Shown piece after piece: positions 1-8,468 of a stretch of 64,000 nucleotides of DNA. Source of the DNA: Salsuginibacillus kocurii DSM 18087 (GTDB lineage: Bacteria; Bacillota; Bacilli; Bacillales; Marinococcaceae). The stretch lies in the NCBI RefSeq assembly GCF_000377705.1, contig NZ_KB898624.1:404738-468737 (forward strand), read 5' to 3'. Under the pieces are notes generated by a model, which was not told the origin of the DNA, searched no databases, and was given only the letters and a program-made list of their open reading frames with translations. Position 1 is the stretch's first letter. The number at the start of each line of letters is the position of its first letter. The translations under genes and the position numbers were made by a program.

Positions 1-595
1 TGACCGAACGAAGGTCTTCTTTTAGTGCATCTCTGTCTAATTGTTGTTCAGGAGTAGGTGTGTTGGGGTCTTCAATCGTGTTGCGGTAACTTTCTTCCCG
101 TTCTGAATCGGCAGTTTCTTCATCAATAGAGAGCATATTACTCACAAAACTGTCTGCATTTACTTTTATAACTTCCTCTGTATTCATTTCTAGTTCTTCA
201 GCAATCTCTTCTGCTGTTATCAATCGACCTTTTTCTTGTTCAAGCCGTTCAGTCACGTCATCAATTTTTTTGGCTTTATCCCGCACGGAACGAGGAAGCC
301 AATCTTCGCGACGGAGCCCATCAATAATGGCCCCCCGCACCCGAAATGAAGCATATGTATCAAATTTCAAATCACGACTTCTATCGAATTTTTCCAATGC
401 ATCGTACAAACCTATTAGTCCATGGCTGATTAACTCTTCTTTATCTACATTTTTAGGAAGGCCCACTCCAATTCGATGAACATGATAATGAACGAGTGAC
501 ATATAAGATTCCACCAGCACATCAGCTGCGGTGCTTGAACGATTTTCTTCCCACTCTATCCAAGCTTTATCAAGCGTCTCTTCTGTAATTCGAAT
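1..595 (-). CDS. sigD: Flagellar/motility sigma factor SigD (sigma-28 family), C-terminus cut by window edge
   Basis: Sigma factor that directs RNA polymerase to late flagellar, chemotaxis and autolysin promoters. About 198 codons are visible; region 4 lies off the left edge. The region 2 stretch with YDALEKFD and DLKFDTYASFRVRG, followed by a segment with EDWLPRSVRDKAKK, is typical of SigD. No ATG, GTG or TTG exists at the expected start. The best start by length against B. subtilis SigD is ATT at 595-593, eight bases downstream of an AGGGGG Shine-Dalgarno (604-609) that overlaps the stop of the upstream gene. The frame is the same as that of the upstream membrane-protein gene, from which it is separated only by TAG and four codons. 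Identity is certain; the start is inferred. Confidence 0.93.
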   Translation of the reverse strand, partial: MRITEETLDKAWIEWEENRSSTAADVLVESYMSLVHYHVHRIGVGLPKNVDKEELISHGLIGLYDALEKFDRSRDLKFDTYASFRVRGAIIDGLRREDWLPRSVRDKAKKIDDVTERLEQEKGRLITAEEIAEELEMNTEEVIKVNADSFVSNMLSIDEETADSEREESYRNTIEDPNTPTPEQQLDRDALKEDLRSV

Positions 596-607
596 GACGA
601 TTACCCC

Positions 608-973
608 CTATCGTTCATTGACCATTTCTTTTAAAACGTTTGCCGTAGCTTCGGCATTTTCTTCGGAGAAATCAGGGTCCTCTTTACGCTCAGTCTGGTA
701 AGAAGAAGGAGAGTTTTCCTTCGTTTCAGCCTCTTCCTGTTTACGTTGTTCGATCTGTTCAGGCGAGTCTTCTAACTGAGTACCGTCATCTTTTAATAAT
801 GCTGTGTAAATAAGGTATCTAATACCATATGAAGCAACAAAAAACACCGCAAAGCCAATCCCTGCCCGAAGGAGGGCACGTTCAGGCAAAACAGCTGTCA
901 GCGAAAGAAAAAATACTGTTAGAAATGCAAAGGTCGCGATTACAGCATTCATTTTCCAAGTTCCTATCATCAT
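608..973 (-). CDS. Small membrane protein of the cheD-sigD interval, acidic cytoplasmic tail
   Basis: 121 residues. Two hydrophobic segments (about residues 9-28 and 33-55) are followed by a charged Glu/Gln/Lys-rich tail. I do not recognise the family. B. subtilis has the unrelated-looking swrB after sigD, not before it, so position and topology suggest at most a loose analogy. The start ATGATG overlaps the cheD stop (TAATGATG). The stop TAG at 608-610 is part of the sigD Shine-Dalgarno and is in the same frame as sigD. A role in flagellar regulation is inferred only from the operon. Confidence 0.75.
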   Translation of the reverse strand: MMIGTWKMNAVIATFAFLTVFFLSLTAVLPERALLRAGIGFAVFFVASYGIRYLIYTALLKDDGTQLEDSPEQIEQRKQEEAETKENSPSSYQTERKEDPDFSEENAEATANVLKEMVNER

Positions 974-1470
974 TAAATCACAACTTCTCCTTGGTTAACT
1001 GTTCGTATTTTCAAACTTGCATCCTCAGGATCAAATTCTATCGTCCTGCCATTACTTCCACCGGTGTCTTCGGCAATCAGCCTAATCTGATAATTGTTTA
1101 AAAACTTTTTAACTGCTTCAACATTACGAGGGCCGACGCGCATGATTTCAGATGAACCAGCAAATGAAAACATTTGTGCGCCCCCTGCGATTTTTGCTTG
1201 CATATTAATTTTCATGCTTCCAAAGGATTCTAGTTTTTCAATGGCAGCTGCAATGGCGGTGTCTGCATATTTAGCTATATTCAACGCCCCTGGCTTGCTC
1301 ATTGACGAATCCGGGAGCATCACATGAGCCATCACTGCCCTTTGGCATTGCTCATCGTATATCACTAGTCCTATACATGATCCGAGACCTGAAGTACGCA
1401 ACAGCTGTGGTGGACTGCAGTCATTCATATCCGCCATTCCCACTTTTACTACTTGTCTGACACTAGGCAT
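973..1470 (-). CDS. cheD: Chemoreceptor glutamine deamidase CheD
   Basis: Deamidates glutamines of methyl-accepting chemoreceptors and binds CheC, raising CheC phosphatase activity on CheY-P. 165 residues. The catalytic pair is visible as Cys32 in LGSCIG and His49 in MAHVMLP; the 17-residue spacing is the family norm. It overlaps the end of cheC by 8 bases, so the two are translationally coupled, as in B. subtilis. A GGAG Shine-Dalgarno lies in the cheC coding end. A receptor-modifying enzyme with no cheA or cheW in this operon is noteworthy. Confidence 0.96.
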   Translation of the reverse strand: MPSVRQVVKVGMADMNDCSPPQLLRTSGLGSCIGLVIYDEQCQRAVMAHVMLPDSSMSKPGALNIAKYADTAIAAAIEKLESFGSMKINMQAKIAGGAQMFSFAGSSEIMRVGPRNVEAVKKFLNNYQIRLIAEDTGGSNGRTIEFDPEDASLKIRTVNQGEVVI

Positions 1471-2083
1471 GCAAGTCGACTCCTAAAGCGTGAAATAAAG
1501 GTGTAAACGAATCCGGATCCGGCAATAAAAAGAATTGTCCAGTTGAAGCATAGCCATATTCATTTGTCACTTCACGTATCTCCGTATCAATGACAATTGC
1601 AAAGTCACCAACACGTGAAATTTCAAGTAAGCCAAAACTAAGGATAGCCCCTGCCATGTCAATTGTTAACGAAGGAACGGATGGTTGGATGTTTAAATTA
1701 GTGAAATCCGATAACGCTGATAAATACGAACCAGCTAAAATGTTGCCTAATTCTTGTAAAGATGAGAGTCCCATTTCACTGTATCCTATTTTACTTGATT
1801 CCCCGGTTAAGTCATAAATCAACTGCACCGCTTCATCTTCAGGCACGATTAAAAACATGCTGCCGGGCACTTCGCCCTCTATCCGCAAAAAGGTGGCCGC
1901 TACTACCTCTTCAGCCCCGCCAACTAATTCGGTAATCTCTTGAAAGCTAACAATTCGAACGGAAGGAACTGTCATTTCAATCGGTTTTGCCAACAGTGCA
2001 GAAAACGCAGTGGCCGCATTGCCTGCTCCAATGTTTCCAATTTCCTTTAAGATATCAAGGTGATAAGACTGAATCCGCTTCAT
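1463..2083 (-). CDS. cheC: CheY-P phosphatase CheC
   Basis: Dephosphorylates CheY-P in the Bacillus-type adaptation system, working with CheD. 206 residues from the ATG at 2083, which has a GGGTGG Shine-Dalgarno five bases upstream; a longer GTG-type start would add seven unlikely residues. Both phosphatase half-sites are intact: Glu14/Asn17 in KEIGNIGAG and Glu111/Asn114 in QELGNILAG. The gene upstream should be cheW, but cheB lies there instead, 110 bases away, with a promoter-like sequence in the gap. Confidence 0.96.
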   Translation of the reverse strand: MKRIQSYHLDILKEIGNIGAGNAATAFSALLAKPIEMTVPSVRIVSFQEITELVGGAEEVVAATFLRIEGEVPGSMFLIVPEDEAVQLIYDLTGESSKIGYSEMGLSSLQELGNILAGSYLSALSDFTNLNIQPSVPSLTIDMAGAILSFGLLEISRVGDFAIVIDTEIREVTNEYGYASTGQFFLLPDPDSFTPLFHALGVDLHA

Positions 2084-2153
2084 AATTTCCACCCACACGC
2101 ACAACCTTTAATTTCCATTATTTTTACCCGCTAAGGTCTTAACGTCTAATTCA

Positions 2154-2183
2154 ATTATACCATTTCCAGGCGAATCTTGGCAT
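2154..2183 (-). promoter_or_regulatory. Candidate SigA promoter (extended -10) in front of cheC
   Basis: On the minus strand ATGCCA (2178-2183) stands 18 bases before a perfect TATAAT (2154-2159), which is preceded by TGG to give an extended -10. It lies in the cheB-cheC gap, where cheA and cheW would be expected. It would give cheC, cheD, the small membrane protein and sigD their own transcript. The -10 is strong, the -35 moderate (4 of 6). Prediction only. Confidence 0.55.
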
Positions 2184-2193
2184 AATTTCGGAA

Positions 2194-3249
2194 TTAATTC
2201 ATTCCGTCAACAGTTTGGTTGGTAGCTGCTACGATTTCAGCAGCAACATCCGGAAGAGATACAACTGCATCAAGTTCGCACGCTGCTTCTGCTGCTTTCG
2301 GCATGCCATACACAATAGAAGTAGACTCATCTTCAGCAATCGCATAACAGTTACCAGCCTGCTTTAAATAGTGGAGGCCATTGCTCCCATCATCTCCCAT
2401 ACCAGTTAGAATCACTGCCACAGCAGCATAGTCTTCGAGCTGATAAGCTGATAAGAACAAGCTATCAACAGATGGACGATGCCCTTTTATTGGAGGTGCA
2501 TCACTCAGTTGAATCGTAACGCTTCGGCCAGTCATTTTCACTTCCATATGAGAACCACCCGGCGCGATGTAAATGGTACGGTTTTGTACAATCTCGCCAT
2601 CTTCTCCTTCTTTAACAGTTAAAGAAGTTAATGAATTCAAGCGCGCTGCCAGCGACTTTGTGAACTTCGGCGGCATATGCTGTACAATAAGCACGGGTAC
2701 AGAAAAATCTCGCGGCAAGTCAGTGAGTACTTGTTGAAGAGCTTTGGGTCCTCCAGTTGAAGTCCCAATTAAGACAAGCTTTTTACCATCTGGTTCAAAA
2801 GAAAGGGGGGCAGCACTTCTTTTGCGAGCTGGCCTTTTCTCCAGTTTGTTCAAATTAATACTTGCAGCTGTTTCAATCTTTTGAAGCAATTCCTCTTTAA
2901 CTTCTTCCATGCTAAGAGAAATAGCGCCTCCAGGTTTTCTCACTACATCAACAGCACCTAAGCTCAAGGCTTTAATCGTATTTTCTGTTCCAAGAGCGGT
3001 GGTGCTGCTTACCATAATTGTAGGAATGCGGTCGTGCTCCATGATTGCCTGTAACGTAGCTAACCCATCTAATACAGGCATCTCTATATCGAGGGTTATC
3101 ACATCGAATCGTTCTTGAGAAAGCTTTTTCAGCGCATCTTCTCCATTTCTAGCAGTTGCTTTCACTTCCATGTTCAAAGAAGTATCGATGAAATCTGATA
3201 GAACCTTTCTCATAAATGCTGAGTCATCTACAACCAGCACTTTAATCAT
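2194..3249 (-). CDS. cheB: Protein-glutamate methylesterase/response regulator CheB
   Basis: Removes methyl groups from chemoreceptors when phosphorylated by CheA. 351 residues from the ATG at 3249, which follows a strong GAGGAGG Shine-Dalgarno; the longer in-frame start is rejected. The receiver domain has the acidic pair in VVDDSAF and phospho-acceptor Asp54 in ITLDIEMP. The C-terminal esterase shows Ser164 (GTSTGG), His191 (VQHMPP) and Asp286 (GMGDDG). It directly follows flhG. The next gene is cheC rather than cheA, so its cognate kinase is not encoded in this operon. Confidence 0.97.
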   Translation of the reverse strand: MIKVLVVDDSAFMRKVLSDFIDTSLNMEVKATARNGEDALKKLSQERFDVITLDIEMPVLDGLATLQAIMEHDRIPTIMVSSTTALGTENTIKALSLGAVDVVRKPGGAISLSMEEVKEELLQKIETAASINLNKLEKRPARKRSAAPLSFEPDGKKLVLIGTSTGGPKALQQVLTDLPRDFSVPVLIVQHMPPKFTKSLAARLNSLTSLTVKEGEDGEIVQNRTIYIAPGGSHMEVKMTGRSVTIQLSDAPPIKGHRPSVDSLFLSAYQLEDYAAVAVILTGMGDDGSNGLHYLKQAGNCYAIAEDESTSIVYGMPKAAEAACELDAVVSLPDVAAEIVAATNQTVDGMN

Positions 3250-3250
3250 A

Positions 3251-4126
3251 TCATCCCTCCTCTTTGCCAAAAAAACGGCGAAAACGGGTAGCAAACGCCG
3301 TAAATGTGGAAGAAGGATTCACGGCTTCTTCCCCTGAGAACGTTTCAGCCAAATGTTGTATCGCCCGGCTCGCTTTTGCTTTTGGCTGGTTAATTAGAAC
3401 AGGCACCTGCCTCCGCACTGCTGTTAAAACAGATGAATCATCCGGGATGGTGCTTAATACTCGAAGCTCTTTTTGCAAAAATTGGGCGGTAACACGGCTT
3501 AAATTCTCCCCTGTCTGTTTCCCTTCATGAGGCGACTGGACCCGGTTAACTATTAAAGAAATCGGCAAGTCTTTATCTTCAAGGTGTAAATACTTTATCA
3601 TCGAATACGCATCCGTAATTGAAGTGGGCTCCGGCGTAGTAACTAAGAGTGCTTCGTGAGCTGCCATTATAAAATGCATGCTGTCATGCGTAGCTCCCGC
3701 TCCCATATCGAGGACAATCGTATCAATATGTCCCTTTAATGATTCAAGTTGAGTTAAAAAGCGTTCGCGCTTTTGTTCATTCATTTCAAATAAATTGGTA
3801 AGTCCACTACCGCCAGCAATAAACTTCAACCCGTATGGCCCTTCATTCATAATGTCCCAGATAGAAAACTCACTATCTATCATGTCGACAATAGAATAAG
3901 GCGAGCTTTTCCCAAGTAAAATATCGATATTAGCCATCCCTACATCAAGGTCTAAAAGCAACACGCGCTGCCCTGCTTGTGAAAGAGCAACTGAGAAATT
4001 GACAGAGACGTTGCTTTTGCCTACGCCTCCCTTACCACTTACAACTGTGACTATTTTCATCTCTTCAACAGTCTTTGCTTGCCTCGCTTCCATCCGCTTT
4101 CTTAAATTTCTCGCTTGGTCACTCAT
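3251..4126 (-). CDS. flhG: Flagellar number regulator, MinD-like ATPase FlhG (YlxH)
   Basis: MinD/ParA-type ATPase that controls flagellar number and position by stimulating the FlhF GTPase. 291 residues from ATG 4126, within an ATGAGTGA overlap with the flhF stop. The N-terminal DQARNLR (residues 3-9) matches the DQAxxLR activator motif known in FlhG. The deviant Walker A GKGGVGKS is at 31-38, followed by LLLDLDVGMAN. A C-terminal basic stretch near FRRFFGK is compatible with membrane or ribosome contact. The start is chosen to keep the DQA motif at the extreme N-terminus. Confidence 0.96.
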   Translation of the reverse strand: MSDQARNLRKRMEARQAKTVEEMKIVTVVSGKGGVGKSNVSVNFSVALSQAGQRVLLLDLDVGMANIDILLGKSSPYSIVDMIDSEFSIWDIMNEGPYGLKFIAGGSGLTNLFEMNEQKRERFLTQLESLKGHIDTIVLDMGAGATHDSMHFIMAAHEALLVTTPEPTSITDAYSMIKYLHLEDKDLPISLIVNRVQSPHEGKQTGENLSRVTAQFLQKELRVLSTIPDDSSVLTAVRRQVPVLINQPKAKASRAIQHLAETFSGEEAVNPSSTFTAFATRFRRFFGKEEG

Positions 4127-5321
4127 TGGATAGTCCCTCATTTAATACTTCAGTCATGCGATCTGATGTAGCTTCAAACATATCATCAGGCACATTTTGA
4201 CCAGTTGTGACGTAGGCGATGCCAGTACCATAAGCTGCAATCATATTCATAATAGCCCCATAGCTCGTTGTTTCATCTTTTTTAGTGAAAATCAACTTAT
4301 GAATTGGAATTAATGAAAAAGATTCATATATTTGCTTCATATCTTGATATTTAGACGTTAATGCAAGAACGAGGTATGTTTCCATTTCCGTATCAAAGTC
4401 TATCAGCTTTTTTAATTCTTCAACGTATAGTTCGTTACGAAAGTTACGGCCAGCTGAATCGACGAGCACGACATCGTACTCTGCATAGTTTGCTTTTGCT
4501 TCGCGAAAGTCTTCGATTGAATAAGCTACTGACACTGGCACATTTAATATTTTCGCATACGTTTTCAACTGATCTACCGCTGCGATTCGGTAGGTATCCG
4601 TGGTTATAAGAGCGACTGATTTTTTCTTTTTTAATTGAAAATCTGCGGCCATTTTTGCAATAGTCGTCGTTTTACCTACGCCGGTAGGTCCAACGATGTT
4701 AATGAAGCGGCCTCCTCGCTCCGATTCTCCGCCAAAGGCAATGCCTTCCATTAATTGCTGAACGTAAGAAGATAACCACTGAAGAATGGTTTTTTCACTT
4801 GGTTCGCTCTCTTCCTCGTACCAACGCTTTAATAAATGACGCATCATATCGAGACGAAGCGTATCATCAACCTCTTGTTGTTCTAGTTTTTGATGAATGG
4901 TTTCCAATAGTGGTGGATAAGAAGTGTCTTTTTGCTGTGATAAACCTGCGATCATCTTTTTTAAATCTTTTACTTCTTCATGCAAGTCGTCTCGCTGAGC
5001 TTCTTTAGACACTAGCTTCTGCCGGTTATCTTCATTCTCAGCCAGCATTCCTTCTGGATGCCGGGCAGTAGTCTTTGGTGTTCGAAGCGGTGGCTCCTGC
5101 TGTTTATTCATATGAGTGGGCTTACTATGCTTTTGTTCAGCTTTTGGCGGTTTAGGGTCAATGGCGGCAATAACTTCAATTGATTGCCGCTTAAAAAAAC
5201 CTAAAAAACCGCCGCGCTCCACTTTTTTTTGATTTAAAATGACAGCCTGGTCTCCCAGTTCATTTCGGACCTGCTGCATCGCTTCAGGCATAGAGCTTGC
5301 TTGAAATTTTTTCACTTTCAT
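4119..5321 (-). CDS. flhF: Flagellar placement GTPase FlhF (SRP-type)
   Basis: Third SRP-family GTPase, marking the site of flagellar assembly. 400 residues. The N-terminal B domain (1-110) is basic and low in complexity. The helical N domain leads into the G domain with GPTGVGKT at 211-218, then TTDTYRIAAVDQL and VLVDSAGRN. The start ATG overlaps the flhA stop (ATGA type) and the end overlaps flhG, so flhA-flhF-flhG are coupled. Confidence 0.97.
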   Translation of the reverse strand: MKVKKFQASSMPEAMQQVRNELGDQAVILNQKKVERGGFLGFFKRQSIEVIAAIDPKPPKAEQKHSKPTHMNKQQEPPLRTPKTTARHPEGMLAENEDNRQKLVSKEAQRDDLHEEVKDLKKMIAGLSQQKDTSYPPLLETIHQKLEQQEVDDTLRLDMMRHLLKRWYEEESEPSEKTILQWLSSYVQQLMEGIAFGGESERGGRFINIVGPTGVGKTTTIAKMAADFQLKKKKSVALITTDTYRIAAVDQLKTYAKILNVPVSVAYSIEDFREAKANYAEYDVVLVDSAGRNFRNELYVEELKKLIDFDTEMETYLVLALTSKYQDMKQIYESFSLIPIHKLIFTKKDETTSYGAIMNMIAAYGTGIAYVTTGQNVPDDMFEATSDRMTEVLNEGLSNE

Positions 5322-7360
5322 TGATCCTTCACCACCCCTACACTTTGAACTTCCACATTTGGCTCAAGCTCGTTGTAAGATAAAACCGGAACTTGTGGAA
5401 AGTACCTGGCTATGAGCTGTCTAACATGCAAGCGGACAGCCGGAGAACACAGAAGAACCGGAGTCTGCCCCATTTCAGACAGACGTTCAGCTTCTTTTGC
5501 GATCGACTCTACCAATTGCTGGGCTTCTTGCGGATTTAAAGATAGAAAGTTCCCGTGTTCAGAACGCTGAATATGATCTGAGATTTTCTTTTCAACTTCT
5601 CCGCTTAGTGTTACCACATACAACGTATCCCCGTCCGGAACATATTGTTTTGTAAGTTGCCTGGACAACGATTGGCGAACGTACTCTGTTACTAAATCCA
5701 TATCTTTTGTCATTGGAGCATAGTCCGCCAACGTTTCAAATATGGTCGGCAAGTTTCGGATTGATACTTTTTCTTTTAGCATATTGGTGAGTACTTTTTG
5801 AATTTCCCCGAGGTTAAGGGGGTTGGGCGTCACTTCTTCTACAAGTGTCGGATAAGTTTCTTTTAAGTTATCAACGAGCTGCTTTGTTTCTTCCCGGCCC
5901 AGTAATTCATGAGAATGGCGCTTTATCACTTCGGTTAAATGAGTGGAAACCACAGACGGTGGGTCTACTACCGTATAACCAGACAGCTCAGCCTGCTCTT
6001 TCATGTCTTCACCAATCCAGAGAGCAGGCAGACCAAAAGCAGGCTCTACTGTATCAATGCCTGTAATATTCTCATCTTCCACCCCAGGACTCATAGCCAT
6101 GTAATGGTCAAGCAGCAACTCTCCTTTTGCTACTTCTCCACCTTTAATTTTTATCACATACTCATTCGGCTGCAGCTGAATATTGTCCCTAATTCGGATT
6201 ACAGGCACCACCATTCCGAGTTCGAGTGCCAGTTGCCGGCGAATCATAACGACCCGGTCTAGTAAATCGCCACCCTGGTTCGCGTCAGCCAACGGAATCA
6301 GCCCATAGCCAAATTCAAATTCAATCGGATCAACAGAAAGTAAGCTGACGACGTTCTCGGGTGATTTCATATCATCTTCTTTTTCTTCTTCTTCTGCTAC
6401 TTCCTCGTCTGCTTCCTTTGCTCCTTGTTTTTCATTGCGATTAAGCAAGAAACCCCCACCTATTAGGAGACATGCCATCATCCCTGTAACTACAATAGTA
6501 ATGGGTGTAAATATGCCTAGCAGCAAAATGGTAGCTCCTGCTACGTATAATAGCTGCGGATAACGGAACAATTCTCTTGTTACATCCTGTCCCAAGTTCC
6601 CATCAGACGTTGCTCTTGTGACTACAATACCTGTTGCTGTGGCCACCAACAGGGCAGGGATCTGTGAAACAAGTCCATCCCCAACGGTTAAAAGTGTATA
6701 GGTCGAAGCGGCTGTGCCAAGGTCCATTCCGTGCTGCATCATGCCAATGACTAAACCAAAAATGATATTAATAATAACAATGACTATTCCAGCAATGGCA
6801 TCTCCTTTTACAAACTTGCTGGCACCATCCATTGAACCGTAAAAATCAGCTTCTTGTTCAATTTTCTCGCGTCGTTCTTTTGCTTCCATTTCTGAGATCA
6901 TGCCTGCATTTAAATCGGCATCAATACTCATTTGTTTACCCGGCATGGCATCAAGAGTAAAACGAGCCCCCACTTCAGAAACACGCTCCGCCCCTTTTAC
7001 TATAACAACAAACTGGATAATGACTAAAATTAAGAAGACGACAAAACCGACCAGCGGGTTGCCACCCACTACAAACGAACCAAACGTAGCGATCACATTT
7101 CCCGCTTCAGCGTTTCCTAAAATGGACCGAGTGGTAGAAACATTCAACCCAAGTCGAAAGAGGGTTACAAGCAGAAGCAGCGTTGGAAAAATAGAGAACT
7201 GAAGCGCTTCTTTTGTATTCATTGCGACCAAAATAATAATTAACGCAAGAGATATGTTTGTAATAATTAAAATGTCTAGAATTTCAGTTGGCAAAGGGAT
7301 AATAAGCATAACAACGATCATGATTACGCCAACGAGTACAGATAAATCTCTTGCTCCCAT
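5318..7360 (-). CDS. flhA: Flagellar type III export gate protein FlhA
   Basis: Largest subunit of the flagellar export gate; couples ion flow to substrate export and docks chaperone-substrate complexes. 680 residues, normal length. The N-terminal half holds about eight membrane segments (from residue 8 to about 310). The FHIPEP-type cytoplasmic loop is seen around residues 145-180. The C-terminal docking domain starts after an acidic linker (EEVAEEEEKEDD). Followed immediately by flhF. Confidence 0.97.
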   Translation of the reverse strand: MGARDLSVLVGVIMIVVMLIIPLPTEILDILIITNISLALIIILVAMNTKEALQFSIFPTLLLLVTLFRLGLNVSTTRSILGNAEAGNVIATFGSFVVGGNPLVGFVVFLILVIIQFVVIVKGAERVSEVGARFTLDAMPGKQMSIDADLNAGMISEMEAKERREKIEQEADFYGSMDGASKFVKGDAIAGIVIVIINIIFGLVIGMMQHGMDLGTAASTYTLLTVGDGLVSQIPALLVATATGIVVTRATSDGNLGQDVTRELFRYPQLLYVAGATILLLGIFTPITIVVTGMMACLLIGGGFLLNRNEKQGAKEADEEVAEEEEKEDDMKSPENVVSLLSVDPIEFEFGYGLIPLADANQGGDLLDRVVMIRRQLALELGMVVPVIRIRDNIQLQPNEYVIKIKGGEVAKGELLLDHYMAMSPGVEDENITGIDTVEPAFGLPALWIGEDMKEQAELSGYTVVDPPSVVSTHLTEVIKRHSHELLGREETKQLVDNLKETYPTLVEEVTPNPLNLGEIQKVLTNMLKEKVSIRNLPTIFETLADYAPMTKDMDLVTEYVRQSLSRQLTKQYVPDGDTLYVVTLSGEVEKKISDHIQRSEHGNFLSLNPQEAQQLVESIAKEAERLSEMGQTPVLLCSPAVRLHVRQLIARYFPQVPVLSYNELEPNVEVQSVGVVKDQ

Positions 7361-7388
7361 ACTGATAACTCCTCTTTCTCAAAAATGA

Positions 7389-8468
7389 TTAGATCTCGCC
7401 TTGAAGGCGATAGACGTAGGCCAACACTTCTGCTACAGCTTTAAACAAATCTTCTGGAACTTCATCACCAATGTCTGTCTGGTGATAGAGGGCACGGGCG
7501 AGAGGCTTGTCTTCCACTAACACCACTTCATTAACTTGTGCGAGTTGCCGCATGCGCAGCGCCACAAAATCTACCCCTTGAGCTACAATAATCGGGGCGT
7601 CCATTTTCTCTTCTTCGTATTTCAGGGCTACTGCAAAATGCGTCGGGTTAGTTACTACAACATCAGCTTTTGGTACTTCCTGCATCATGCGCTGTGTCGC
7701 CATTTCTTGCTGTTTCTGTCTTCGTTTTGATTTGATTTTAGGGTCGCCTTCCATTTTCTTGTGTTCATCTTTCACGTCCTGTTTGGACATACGAATTTGT
7801 TTTTCATAATCATGTTTTTGATAGACATAATCGGGAATAGCAAGAAGTAATAACAAAAAAGCAACTAATACACCGATTAATCCAGTTAGAAAAGCTACTT
7901 CCAAAAAGCCTTCCATCACATCTTTTTGCATGAGCTTTAAAAGAGAATCCGCGTTCATCCACAAGATAAAAAAGGCTAACAGTCCAACTAGGGTTATTTT
8001 AAGCAAGGATTTTGCTAGTTCAACGAGGGCACGCACTGAGAAAATTCGCTTTAAGCCTTTAAGTGGGTTAATTTTTGATGGCTTCGGCTTGATTGCTTCA
8101 GGAGCAAACATGACCCCAACTTGAAGCAAATTAGCAAGTACCCCTCCTGTAACTGCCACCAGCATAATAGGCAACACGACGATCGCTGTTTCAACTGCTA
8201 CTTCTTGAAGCATCGCAGGCAGAGATTGCATCGTGATTTCGTTTGTAAGAAATTCAGTAAAAACATGCTGTGTCATCAAGAAAATATGCTCACCTAAAAC
8301 CCCTGCGTATAGGAACATAAAAAGAAAGACAAGCAGAAGCACAATAGCTGTATTGACGTCATTGCTTTTGGCAACTTGTCCTTTTTTACGGGAGTCCTGC
8401 TTCTTTTTCGGCGTGGCTTGTTCTGTTTTTTCTTGATTAAAAAACTGCAAATCTACTTGAAGTTTCAT
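7389..8468 (-). CDS. flhB: Flagellar export apparatus protein FlhB, substrate-specificity switch
   Basis: Membrane component whose self-cleavage switches export from rod/hook to filament substrates on a cue from FliK. 359 residues. Four hydrophobic segments lie at about 40-58, 93-117, 150-172 and 190-213. The autocleavage motif NPTH is intact at 274-277. The basic N-terminus (KKKQDSRKKGQ) is typical. The start overlaps the fliR stop (ATGA). A separate gene at 35843-36139 encodes a stand-alone homologue of the domain after the cleavage site. Confidence 0.97.
   Translation of the reverse strand: MKLQVDLQFFNQEKTEQATPKKKQDSRKKGQVAKSNDVNTAIVLLLVFLFMFLYAGVLGEHIFLMTQHVFTEFLTNEITMQSLPAMLQEVAVETAIVVLPIMLVAVTGGVLANLLQVGVMFAPEAIKPKPSKINPLKGLKRIFSVRALVELAKSLLKITLVGLLAFFILWMNADSLLKLMQKDVMEGFLEVAFLTGLIGVLVAFLLLLLAIPDYVYQKHDYEKQIRMSKQDVKDEHKKMEGDPKIKSKRRQKQQEMATQRMMQEVPKADVVVTNPTHFAVALKYEEEKMDAPIIVAQGVDFVALRMRQLAQVNEVVLVEDKPLARALYHQTDIGDEVPEDLFKAVAEVLAYVYRLQGEI

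Noticed and set aside
1..595. sigD as a pseudogene
   Set aside because: The visible 198 codons are open and well conserved; only the start codon is unusual.
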